Shown here piece after piece: positions 26,042 through 33,520 of a stretch of DNA of 64,000 nucleotides. Under the pieces are notes generated by a model that searched no databases, was not told where the DNA came from, and worked only from the letters and a program-made list of their open reading frames with translations. The DNA lies in assembly GCF_025380365.1 (NCBI RefSeq), contig NZ_JAOCQF010000007.1:1-64000 (forward strand). The letters are read 5' to 3'. Source of the DNA: Albidovulum sediminis (GTDB taxonomy: Bacteria > Pseudomonadota > Alphaproteobacteria > Rhodobacterales > Rhodobacteraceae). The position numbers and the translations under genes are program-made. How positions within the stretch are numbered: position 1 is the first letter of the stretch; every line of letters begins with the position of its first letter.

Positions 26042-26635
26042 TCAAAGTCTCGATTGAAGGTCGGAAAGGATTTCGGCCGCCGGTGTGCCGTAGGTGAATT
26101 GACGCAGCCACGCGCCATCCGGGCCGATGAGATAGAGGCCGGGACTGTGCGCCATCGTGTACCCGTCTTGCGAAGCGGTATCGGCCTCCCGCTCATAGAA
26201 GATCTTGAAGCTTGCGGCCGCAGCCTGCGTTTCGGCCTCGCTGCCGGCCAAGCCGAGGATCGCTGGATGGAAGGCTTTGGTGTAATCAGCCAGCCCAAGC
26301 CGTCTGTCCCGTTCTGGATCGATCGAGATGAAAACTGGCTGCACCGATCCTGCGTCAGATCCAAGGTCATCCATGACTTGCGCGACTTCGGATAGCGTAG
26401 TCGGACAGACATCCGGGCAGCTTGTGAAGCCGAAGAACACCAATAGGAATTTTCCACGGAATTCGTCCGTCGTGCGGATGCGACCTTCGCTGTCAGCAAG
26501 CGCGAAGGCGGGCGTGAAGACAGAAGCTGCTGCTTGGGTGTCGTCCGTTGCCGGCCACCACCGCACCGCCGCGAAAGCGAGGACCGCCGCCGTCGCGGCG
26601 ACCCAAAGTATGATCTGAAGAGAACGAAGACGCAT
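26042..26635 (-). CDS. SCO1/SenC copper chaperone (copy 2)
   Basis: This 197-residue anchored protein has an N-terminal helix (~6-24), CPDVC (Cys73, Cys77) and a distal His in MAHSPGLYL. I chose the ATG at 26635 because a MerR-type promoter at 26665-26695 places the transcription start downstream of the longer open frame's first codon. It is the first gene of a five-gene operon with PCuAC, the other SCO1, M23 and DUF411. Two diverged SCO proteins flanking PCuAC suggest distinct donor and reductase roles. Confidence 0.92.
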   Translation of the reverse strand: MRLRSLQIILWVAATAAVLAFAAVRWWPATDDTQAAASVFTPAFALADSEGRIRTTDEFRGKFLLVFFGFTSCPDVCPTTLSEVAQVMDDLGSDAGSVQPVFISIDPERDRRLGLADYTKAFHPAILGLAGSEAETQAAAASFKIFYEREADTASQDGYTMAHSPGLYLIGPDGAWLRQFTYGTPAAEILSDLQSRL

Positions 26636-26664
26636 GAACAGTCCAGATGATGAGAACAGCGTGC

Positions 26665-26695
26665 GATCTAAAACCTCGAGCAACTAGAGGTTCAA
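26665..26695 (-). promoter_or_regulatory. MerR-type promoter (class II dyad) of SCO1-PCuAC operon
   Basis: On the minus strand TTGAAC (26695-26690) and TAGATC (26670-26665) are 19 bases apart. The dyad CTCGAGCAACTAGAG fills 26675-26689, extended to CCTC...GAGG at 26674-26690. Confidence 0.75.
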
Positions 26696-26739
26696 CCGAC
26701 AAAAAGGTGAAGAGTGCAGCACCGGCGAGGTTTCGCCGA

Positions 26740-26913
26740 TCAGGCCGCCCCAAGAAATCTGGCGAGGGCAATGCCGAGGAGGGTGCCGAACAGCCCGAAA
26801 ACGATGCCGAAGCCTGCGCCGTACTGCAGGCGGTCAAGTGTCTTGCCGCCGCGTTTTCGGGCGACGTAGTAGCCCCAAAGCAATCCGACGATCCCGAAAA
26901 CTGGTCCGATCAT
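26740..26913 (-). CDS. Small membrane protein coupled to lnt
   Basis: This 57-residue protein has two hydrophobic segments (residues ~3-16 and ~33-52) with a basic loop (ARKRGGKTLDRLQYG) between them. The ATG at 26913 overlaps the lnt stop as ATGA, so it is translationally coupled to lnt. I do not recognise a family; it resembles small apo-chaperone-like membrane proteins seen next to transporters. Confidence 0.6.
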   Translation of the reverse strand: MIGPVFGIVGLLWGYYVARKRGGKTLDRLQYGAGFGIVFGLFGTLLGIALARFLGAA

Positions 26914-28472
26914 GAAAACTCTCCTTTCAGGATACTCTTGTTCCGCCAACTCCAGAAGGCGAAGCCTCCCCAAAAGCAAAGGATAAGGAGGAGTACGGAC
27001 CAGTCGCCAAGACGGGCGTAGAGCGTCGGTTGCAGGGGCCTCGGCAAGCGCATGTCGATTACGCCAGAAGTCTCGATGTCCAGCATCGCAAGTGTCTTTC
27101 CGTAGGCGTCTATCACTGCCGAGATGCCCGTATTTGCGGCCCGCACAAGAGGAAGTCCCTCCTCGATGGCCCGCATCCGAGCCGAGGCCAGATGTTGCTT
27201 TGGACCAATGGACGCACCGAACCAGGCGTCATTGGTCGCGTTGAAAATCCAGTCCGGTCGGATGGCATCATCGACCACATGCCCGGGAAAGATGATCTCG
27301 TAGCAGATCGCGATGCCCGCATAGGGATGTGGGCCAAATGCAAGGGTGCGGGGACCCGGACCGGGGAGGAAATCACCTAGAGATTCGACCAATCGCTGAA
27401 ATGGCAGGACACTCCGCCACGGCACGTATTCGCCAAAGGGAACAAGGTGATGCTTTGCGTAGCGCGTCAGGACGGAACCGTCCGGCGCAATGGCGAGCAC
27501 AGCGTTTCGGTACACCGTCCCGTCAGCGGTGACCTCCCGCTCAGGACTGCCAGCCAACAGGACGGCAGTGTTCGGCAAGAGCCACCCAAGCATGACGCGG
27601 GCCCCAGTGTCCTCGGCGAGAAACCCTGGCCATGCAGTTTCTGGCCAAAGCAGGATATCGTAGTCGCCGGGGTGTGCAGAAAGCGAGAGAAGTCGGAGAA
27701 TGTTGGCCTTCCGGGATCCTTCGTCCCATTTGGCGCTTTGCGCGATGTTCGGTTGCACGACGCGGATTTTTGCGCCGCGCTCTGACGGGGGAACTGACAA
27801 AGCAAGGCGCGCAACGCCGAAACCGGCCACGGTGACCGCAATTGTGGTGGCGCTGGCGAAACGGATGACCTGCAACCTGCGAGCGGGCGCGCGGAAAGCC
27901 AGCCCGACCAGTGCTGAACAAAGCACCAAGAGGAACCCCAGCCCATAGCTGCCGACCAGAGCGGCCACTTGTGCGATGGGCAACCAGTCGGCCAGCGTGT
28001 AGGCGGCAAGGTTCCAAGGAAACCCCGTCAGAACGTGCCCCCGGAGCCATTCAAGGCCGGTCCAGCTTGTCGCGAGCGAAAGAGCCAGCGGCAATCCGGC
28101 GCGCGCCATTCGGGAGGCAAGGGCACAAGCCACAGCCGGAAACACTGCCAGCAGCGCCGCAAGACCGAGGACGGCAGGCAAGGCCAACCATCCGAACCGG
28201 TCCGCCTCGACCTGAAAACTTTCGGTGATCCAGAAAAGCCCGGGTATGAATTGGCCCAATCCAAACAGATATCCCAGTCGAAACGCGACAGGCCACGACG
28301 TGCCACGCAACATAATTACCAGCACTGCGAAGGCGATCAGCGCAAAGGGCAGGATCGAATATGGTGGCAAGGCCAAGACAAGTACGGCGCCAGCGGCCAG
28401 GGCCATGCCCAAGCTGGGCAGACCTTGAATCAGATTTCCGCCGTAACGGGGATGTGCGTCTGAAGTGATCAA
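26910..28472 (-). CDS. lnt: Apolipoprotein N-acyltransferase (extra copy)
   Basis: This ~520-residue protein has 6-7 N-terminal helices and a C-terminal nitrilase domain. The catalytic triad is intact: Glu278 (WPETAW), Lys340 (YAKHHLVPFGEY) and Cys390 (AICYEIIFP). Lnt adds the third acyl chain to lipoproteins in the inner membrane. In E. coli the gene was first found as cutE, a copper-sensitivity locus. The proposed start is a TTG at 28472 with a poorly placed ribosome site, so the N-terminus is uncertain. A MerR-type promoter (28503-28533) lies directly upstream, which suggests metal control. Confidence 0.92.
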   Translation of the reverse strand: MITSDAHPRYGGNLIQGLPSLGMALAAGAVLVLALPPYSILPFALIAFAVLVIMLRGTSWPVAFRLGYLFGLGQFIPGLFWITESFQVEADRFGWLALPAVLGLAALLAVFPAVACALASRMARAGLPLALSLATSWTGLEWLRGHVLTGFPWNLAAYTLADWLPIAQVAALVGSYGLGFLLVLCSALVGLAFRAPARRLQVIRFASATTIAVTVAGFGVARLALSVPPSERGAKIRVVQPNIAQSAKWDEGSRKANILRLLSLSAHPGDYDILLWPETAWPGFLAEDTGARVMLGWLLPNTAVLLAGSPEREVTADGTVYRNAVLAIAPDGSVLTRYAKHHLVPFGEYVPWRSVLPFQRLVESLGDFLPGPGPRTLAFGPHPYAGIAICYEIIFPGHVVDDAIRPDWIFNATNDAWFGASIGPKQHLASARMRAIEEGLPLVRAANTGISAVIDAYGKTLAMLDIETSGVIDMRLPRPLQPTLYARLGDWSVLLLILCFWGGFAFWSWRNKSILKGEFS

Positions 28473-28502
28473 TCCTGCGAAAGCCCCCGTCTTTAGACGC
28501 GA

Positions 28503-28533
28503 GGGCTAATTGCTCTAGCTACTTGAGGTGCAA
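28503..28533 (-). promoter_or_regulatory. MerR-type promoter (class II dyad) of lnt
   Basis: On the minus strand TTGCAC (28533-28528) and TAGCCC (28508-28503) flank the dyad CTCTAGCTACTTGAG (28513-28527) at 19-bp spacing. On the plus strand TTGCTC/TATGCG give 20-bp spacing, so activity toward the third L,D-transpeptidase cannot be excluded. Confidence 0.6.
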
Positions 28534-28737
28534 GGTATGCGTTTCTGGATCACGGCAATGTCAAAGTGTCGACCTGTTGGTCGACTTCGTGGGGCCGATC
28601 CGAAGCCTCGCAAGATGAACGGCGCAGAGCTTGTCGCGCTTTCGGCCCAAACCGTGCGCTGTTGACGGCTCTTTGATTTGTCCCGTCGGCAAGACGACGA
28701 TACTGCCCATTCCGAAACGTAGGTGAAGGAGTGATCC
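28534..28737. other. Intergenic region between lnt and L,D-transpeptidase
   Basis: No gene is supported here. The stretch holds an 18-base hairpin GTCGACC...GGTCGAC near 28567-28584, and the ribosome site GGTGAAGGAGTG for the next gene. A plus-strand promoter is likely but I could not place it with confidence. Confidence 0.4.
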
Positions 28738-29331
28738 ATGGCCGAAGAACGGATCGGGCGACGGGCTTTGTTGGGCGGAGCAGTCGGGATGGCAGGTCTT
28801 GCGGCCCTACCAGCCTTGGCGCAGGACGGCACGACCGAGTTTCAGGCTCCTGTATCCGGCAGCGTGCGGAACAACGTGTCCAGCTTCCGGATGCCTCAGT
28901 GGCGGGACTATTTTGAGAATACTAAGGGCGGTGCGATTCTGGCGGACACCAAGTCACGCGCGCTGCATTATTGGTCAGAGGATCAGTCGATCTACCGGCT
29001 CTATCCCTCTTCAGTCCCTTTGTCCGAGGAACTGACACGGCTCGGGCGGACCGAAATTGTCCGCAAGGCCGTGAACCCACCGTGGCGTCCGACGGCTTCG
29101 ATGTTGGAGCGCAACCCGGACTGGCCGAAGATGGTCGAAGGCGGATCCAAGGACAACCCGCTTGGTGTCCGCGGAATGTATCTGTCCTGGCCTGCCTATT
29201 TGATCCACGGCACCCATGATACCCGGAAGATAGGTCGTAGATCATCGAACGGGTGCATCGGCCTCTACAATGAGCATGTCATTGAACTCTATGATTTGGC
29301 GCAGGTTGGCACTCAGGTGCTGCTGATCTAG
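28738..29331 (+). CDS. L,D-transpeptidase (YkuD), third copy
   Basis: This 197-residue exported enzyme has a Tat-like signal (RRALLGGAVGMAGLAAL) and the catalytic block HGTHDTRKIGRRSSNGC (His157, Cys173). It is a close paralogue of the 11138 enzyme along its whole length. It stands alone between lnt and mntH, with its own ribosome site AGGTGAAGGAG. It should form 3-3 cross-links or attach proteins to peptidoglycan. Being next to lnt, attachment of a lipoprotein is an alternative role. Confidence 0.9.
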   Translation: MAEERIGRRALLGGAVGMAGLAALPALAQDGTTEFQAPVSGSVRNNVSSFRMPQWRDYFENTKGGAILADTKSRALHYWSEDQSIYRLYPSSVPLSEELTRLGRTEIVRKAVNPPWRPTASMLERNPDWPKMVEGGSKDNPLGVRGMYLSWPAYLIHGTHDTRKIGRRSSNGCIGLYNEHVIELYDLAQVGTQVLLI

Positions 29332-29425
29332 GTCTATGGCTTTCTGAACGCATCAGGCTGACGTCGCCCGAAAGCTGGGCGGAAGGCGGGCTGATGTTTG
29401 CTTGCTTTCGCTAGGTCAAGTGTCC

Positions 29426-30751
29426 TCAGCCCACTAGCACGGTCGACAACAGGTTCACGTTCAGCACGATGATCACGGCGGCGATCAGCCAGCAAAGGCC
29501 GGTCAGCCAGCGGGGGGCGACCAGTTCGCCCATCTTGGCGCGGCTGGCGGTGAACATCACCAAGGGCACGATGGCGAAGGGAAGCTGGAATGACAGCACG
29601 ACCTGGCTCAGGATCAGCAGTTCGCCTACGCCGCCGCTGCCGTAGAGCAGAATCACGAAGATCGCCGGGATGATCGCAAGGCCCCGGGTGATCAGGCGTC
29701 GCGCCCAAGGGGCGATGCGCAGGTTGATGAAGCCTTCCATCACGATCTGTCCGGCCATTGTGGCGGTGACAGTGGAGTTCAGACCGGCGCACAAAAGCGC
29801 TACGCCGAACAGGACCGGCGCGAGCGACGAACCGAGCAAGGGCTCCAGCAACAGATGCGCCTTGTCAATTTCGGCTACGTCGTTTTGCCCCACCGTGTAG
29901 AAGGCAGCAGCGGCCAGGATCAGGATCGATGCATTGATCGTCAGCGCGAACATCAGGGCGATGGTGCTGTCCCAAGTAGCCAACCGCAGCGCCTCACGCT
30001 TTGCCGGCAGATCCAGTCCAAAGGCGCGGGTCTGAACGATGCCCGAATGCAGGTAAAGGTTATGCGGCATGACCGTCGCCCCTATGATGCCGAGCGCGAG
30101 GTAAAGCATCGTCGGGTTGTTGAATATCTCGCGGCTTGGGGCAAAGCCTGCGATGACTTCGCCCCAGACCGGATCGGCCTGCGCGATCAGCACGACGAAA
30201 CAGGCGGCGATCAGCGCCATCAGCGAGATGATCAGCGCCTCTATCCAGCGAAAGCCCTTGTTCTGCAGCCACAGGATCAAGAACACATCGGCGGCGGTGA
30301 TAAAGATGCCGATCTCCAGCGGAATCCCGAATAGCAGATTCAGGCCGATGGCGGTTCCGATAACCTCGGCCAGGTCGGTTGCGATGATCGCCAGTTCGGC
30401 AAAGATCCAGAGTGGTACAGACATCCATTTCGGAAAGGCATCGCGGCAGGCCTGCGCCAGATCGCGGCCCGAGGCTACCGCCAGCCGCGCGCAGAGAGAC
30501 TGCAGCAGGATCGCCATGATGTTCGACAGAAGCGCGACGAACAAGAGCGTGTAACCGAACGCCGCGCCACCCGCGAGCGAGGTCGCCCAGTTGCCGGGGT
30601 CCATATAGCCCACCGCCACCAGGTAGCCGGGGCCTATGAAGGCGAGGAACCGGCGGAACCGGCTGGTGCCACCGTTTCCGACCGCGATGGTGCGGAAGAC
30701 TTCGGAAAGGGAGGGGGTCTCGCTTTCCTGCCGCCAGGCATTGGTCGTCAT
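29426..30751 (-). CDS. mntH: MntH Nramp-type Mn(II)/metal transporter
   Basis: This 441-residue proton-coupled divalent-metal importer has 11 predicted helices. The Nramp metal-site motifs are intact: DPGN in helix 1 (YMDPGNWAT) and MPHN in helix 6 ([12 protein letters not shown]). The ATG at 30751 was preferred because GGAGTGCC precedes it. A dyad operator for MntR sits just upstream, and mntR is divergent. It imports Mn(II), which protects against oxidative and metal mismetallation stress. Confidence 0.95.
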   Translation of the reverse strand: MTTNAWRQESETPSLSEVFRTIAVGNGGTSRFRRFLAFIGPGYLVAVGYMDPGNWATSLAGGAAFGYTLLFVALLSNIMAILLQSLCARLAVASGRDLAQACRDAFPKWMSVPLWIFAELAIIATDLAEVIGTAIGLNLLFGIPLEIGIFITAADVFLILWLQNKGFRWIEALIISLMALIAACFVVLIAQADPVWGEVIAGFAPSREIFNNPTMLYLALGIIGATVMPHNLYLHSGIVQTRAFGLDLPAKREALRLATWDSTIALMFALTINASILILAAAAFYTVGQNDVAEIDKAHLLLEPLLGSSLAPVLFGVALLCAGLNSTVTATMAGQIVMEGFINLRIAPWARRLITRGLAIIPAIFVILLYGSGGVGELLILSQVVLSFQLPFAIVPLVMFTASRAKMGELVAPRWLTGLCWLIAAVIIVLNVNLLSTVLVG

Positions 30752-30804
30752 GGCTCTTGGCACTCCCGGCTTGACCACGATCCCTACAAGACGTGGCACA
30801 TAAA

Positions 30805-30820
30805 GTTAGACAATGCTAAC
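30805..30820. promoter_or_regulatory. MntR-type operator
   Basis: GTTAGACAATGCTAAC is a perfect inverted repeat (GTTAG / CTAAC with a 6-base centre). It lies midway in the mntH-mntR intergenic region and fits the AT-containing palindromes bound by DtxR/MntR repressors. It likely represses mntH when Mn(II) is sufficient. Confidence 0.7.
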
Positions 30821-30871
30821 ATTCTGCCCCGCGCCTTTACTTGTCAATCCATCCCGTGCGACACTGCACGG

Positions 30872-31324
30872 ATGACAGAGTTAGATCCTGAAACCCATGC
30901 CACGTCGGATGACCGGCCCGCGGACCTGCGCGCCGGGGCGTTTCAAGGTGTGCGCGAAGCCCGGCGCAATGAACTGGCCGAGGACTACGTCGAACTGATC
31001 GCCGAACTGATCCACGATCAGGGCGAGGCGCGCCCGGTGGACATCGCCGCCCGGCTTGGCGTGAAGGTGCCGACCGTGAGCAAGACCCTGGACCGTCTCG
31101 CGCGCGAGGGGCTGATCACCCGCGCGAAGTATCGGTCGGTCTTTCTGACAGACGCGGGCCGCGCGCTGGCCAAAGAATGCCGGCGTCGGCACGAGATCGT
31201 CTTGCGCTTTCTCATCAGCCTCGGCCTTGACCCCGAGACAGCGGAACGCGATGCGGAAGGCATCGAGCACCATGTCAGCGAGCGGACGCTGGCCCTGTTT
31301 TCGGCCTTCGCCAACCGGTCCTAA
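30872..31324 (+). CDS. mntR: MntR DtxR-family manganese repressor
   Basis: This 150-residue protein has an N-terminal winged helix (PVDIAARLGVKVPTVSKTLDRLAREGLI) and a C-terminal metal/dimer domain with ECRRRHEIVLRFL and a downstream EGIEHHVSE. These carry the Glu/His ligands typical of MntR. It lacks the SH3 domain of DtxR. It is divergent from mntH with a palindrome between them, so it should repress mntH in the presence of Mn(II). It converges with the dsbA gene. Confidence 0.9.
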   Translation: MTELDPETHATSDDRPADLRAGAFQGVREARRNELAEDYVELIAELIHDQGEARPVDIAARLGVKVPTVSKTLDRLAREGLITRAKYRSVFLTDAGRALAKECRRRHEIVLRFLISLGLDPETAERDAEGIEHHVSERTLALFSAFANRS

Positions 31325-31330
31325 AGGCCG

Positions 31331-31990
31331 TCAGCTATTCTCGACCGCGAACCGCACATCGGCGATGAGGCTGTCGGCGCTGAAATTCTCCAGCCGTTTG
31401 CCATTAAGGAAGAAGGTTGGCGTTTGGCGGATAGCCAAGGCTTCCACGTCGGCCGCATCCTGATTCAGGATACCAGTGATTCCCGGGAAGAACTGGTCGG
31501 TCTCGGCCTTTTCGAGATCAAGGCCCGCAGCCCCGGCAATCTCCCATGCCACATCCATCTCAGGCGAGCCATGAACAGCCCAGCCAGGCTGCTGCTCAAG
31601 AAGTGCATCGAGGACAGGCTCGAACTTGTCTTGCATCCGCGCAGCCTCGAGGATGCGCACAGCCTCGTCCGAGCCTTCGTGGAAAACGGTGTAGCGCAGC
31701 ACGACGCGGACCTGCGTCGGGAACTGCCGCCGGATTTCCTGCACCACGGGGTGGTATGCACGGCAGGCCTCGCAGGAGGGATCGAAGAATTCAACCAGTG
31801 TGACGGGGGCATCGGCGGGGCCGAAGCTGGGGGAGTAGTCACGGATCAACAGTGCCTGATCCTCGGTTGGCGTGGCGGCGGCCGCCGCTTCTGCCTCGGT
31901 GTCGCGGCGCTGCTTCAGCACGAAGGCGCCACCCGCGAAAGCAGCAACACCAAGTGCGGAGGCTCCAAGGATAAGGGTGCGGCGGTTCAT
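31331..31990 (-). CDS. DsbA-family thiol oxidoreductase
   Basis: This 219-residue protein has an N-terminal anchor (~5-25), the active site CEAC in FFDPSCEACRAYHP, and a cis-Pro loop QTPTFFLNG. It is a disulfide oxidase or isomerase of the thioredoxin_4 group. The start overlaps the dsbB stop as ATGA, and DsbB is its natural electron acceptor. It is the last gene of the zntA-ICMT-lspA-dsbB-dsbA operon. The CEAC active site is unusual compared with CPHC of classical DsbA. Confidence 0.86.
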   Translation of the reverse strand: MNRRTLILGASALGVAAFAGGAFVLKQRRDTEAEAAAAATPTEDQALLIRDYSPSFGPADAPVTLVEFFDPSCEACRAYHPVVQEIRRQFPTQVRVVLRYTVFHEGSDEAVRILEAARMQDKFEPVLDALLEQQPGWAVHGSPEMDVAWEIAGAAGLDLEKAETDQFFPGITGILNQDAADVEALAIRQTPTFFLNGKRLENFSADSLIADVRFAVENS

Positions 31991-32424
31991 GGGCGGTGTC
32001 CTTTCGGAAAGAGGAGGCAGGCAAGGATCGCCGCAAAGGCGACCGCTGAGAGATAGGGGATCGGCAGGCCAAGGATCATCTGCGCCTCACCGGTGCAGGA
32101 TGGGCCATTTTCAGTGCAGGGCACGATCGGCGCGGGCAGGATCCCTGCGTACAGGCCCGAATGCCATGCCGCAAGTGCGAGCCCGGCGAGGGTCAACGGC
32201 AAGCCGAAGGGGCGCGCCATCCCGTCGCCCCGCCAGAGCGACAGGCCAAGGATCGGCACCAAGGGGAACATGGCGATGCGTTGATACCAGCAGAGCGTGC
32301 AGGGCATCTGGCCCAGCACCTCACCGATGAAGAGCGCGCCAAGCGTGGCCGCCAGCGCGATCAGGAAGGCCGCAGTCACGGCAAGGTCGTCGCGCGACAG
32401 GGTTTCTGGGTCAGCTTTGGTCAA
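31987..32424 (-). CDS. dsbB: DsbB-type disulfide/quinone oxidoreductase
   Basis: This 145-residue inner-membrane protein has four helices, the CTLCW motif after the first helix pair, and a second Cys pair in the periplasmic loop (VPCTENGPSC). These are the two redox pairs that pass electrons from DsbA to quinone. It overlaps lspA by 14 bases and dsbA by 4, giving a coupled pair. It is compact relative to E. coli DsbB, like the BdbC-type proteins. Confidence 0.9.
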   Translation of the reverse strand: MTKADPETLSRDDLAVTAAFLIALAATLGALFIGEVLGQMPCTLCWYQRIAMFPLVPILGLSLWRGDGMARPFGLPLTLAGLALAAWHSGLYAGILPAPIVPCTENGPSCTGEAQMILGLPIPYLSAVAFAAILACLLFPKGHRP

Positions 32425-32896
32425 GAACCGGCTCCTTGCGGCGGCGAAGGGGAAGCGAGGCGAAAAGGATCAGGACCGCGCCCAAGGTGATGCAGATATC
32501 CGCAACGTTGAACGTGGGCCAGTGCCAGTCACGCCAATAGAAATCAAGGAAATCAGTCACGGCGCCCTGCCGAAGCCGGTCGATGATGTTGCCAAGCGCC
32601 CCGCCCACAACCATTGCAAAGCCTGCCCTTTCCAAAACATGTTTCGCCCGGAATGCCATGACGGCGAAAGCGATGGTCAGCGCGCCCGTCAGCGCCGCCA
32701 TCAGAAGGGGCTTACCCGCCATGAACCCGCCCATCATGCCAAAGCTCGCGCCGGTATTGAACCCAAGGGAAAGATTGAAGCCCGGCAGGACCGGGACCGC
32801 AGTCCCCTGCGACAGAAGCGACAGCGCTGCGGCCTTGGTCAACTGGTCTGCCACCACTGCGGCAGCAATCAGCGAAATCAGCATCACCCTGGTCAT
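32411..32896 (-). CDS. lspA: Lipoprotein signal peptidase LspA (extra copy)
   Basis: This 161-residue four-helix aspartyl protease cleaves prolipoprotein signal peptides. The catalytic Asp motifs are seen in GNIIDRL...GAVTDFLDFY and FNVADICITLG. LspA-like proteins often accompany Pb/Zn/Cd ATPases, as PbrC/CzcD-linked LspA. It overlaps the ICMT-like gene as ATGA. Together with the extra lnt at 26910, this island carries two lipoprotein-maturation enzymes. Confidence 0.93.
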   Translation of the reverse strand: MTRVMLISLIAAAVVADQLTKAAALSLLSQGTAVPVLPGFNLSLGFNTGASFGMMGGFMAGKPLLMAALTGALTIAFAVMAFRAKHVLERAGFAMVVGGALGNIIDRLRQGAVTDFLDFYWRDWHWPTFNVADICITLGAVLILFASLPLRRRKEPVLDQS

Positions 32897-33516
32897 TCTA
32901 CGGCCTTGCTCTTGATGCCGATCCAGCGTGGGACCGACGCGGCGTAACGATCATAGTCCGGCCCGATTGCCATCCGCAGGGCGGCCTCTTCGGACCGCAC
33001 TTGCGTGCTGGCCGACCAGAGAAACAGGACTGGGGCGAGGACTGTCGGCAGAGAGGGAACCGCCATCGCAACACCTGCCAACAGTGCCGCTTGCCCCACA
33101 AAGGTTGGGTTGCGGCTGAAACGGTAAAGCCCGCTGGAGACCAGATCGCCGGTTTCGCCGCCGACCACGCCGACGCGCCAGGATGATCCCATCGACATCT
33201 GCGCGGCAAAAGCCACCATCGCGCCGAGCCCTGCGACAAAGACCCCGATCAGGCCAAGGAGGACGGCGCGACCCTCAGTCCAGAGCAGGTCGACCTTGTG
33301 GAACCCGGCCACGGCGAGCCAGAAGAGCGGCCCGAAAAACGCCAACGCAAAGGCCGCGCGGAAACCGATTGCCGCCAGCCGATCGCGCCCGGTGGCGCGC
33401 GCGAACAGCCAGATCGGACGCCCCGCCGCTTGTGCTGCCATGGCGCTGCCCCAGAAGAACAGCGCCAGATAGCCGAAAAGAAGGGCCAGCGCGGCCCAGC
33501 CAAAACCGGAGATCAT
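32893..33516 (-). CDS. ICMT/PEMT-like membrane methyltransferase
   Basis: This 207-residue protein has five predicted helices. The C-terminal half resembles the isoprenylcysteine carboxyl methyltransferase / phospholipid methyltransferase fold: GLYRFSRNPTFVGQAALLAG, then a helix pair and EEAALRMAIGPDYDRYAASVPRWIG. The RNPxxxG motif is the AdoMet-binding signature. Such genes lie next to czc, zntA and copper loci, but their substrate there is unknown. It starts 4 bases after the zntA stop. Confidence 0.82.
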   Translation of the reverse strand: MISGFGWAALALLFGYLALFFWGSAMAAQAAGRPIWLFARATGRDRLAAIGFRAAFALAFFGPLFWLAVAGFHKVDLLWTEGRAVLLGLIGVFVAGLGAMVAFAAQMSMGSSWRVGVVGGETGDLVSSGLYRFSRNPTFVGQAALLAGVAMAVPSLPTVLAPVLFLWSASTQVRSEEAALRMAIGPDYDRYAASVPRWIGIKSKAVE

Positions 33517-33520
33517 CTGC

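Noticed and set aside
28488-28499. Short hairpin CGTCTTTAGACG before lnt as attenuator
   Set aside because: The predicted transcription start falls inside it, so it would not be fully transcribed. No T-run follows.
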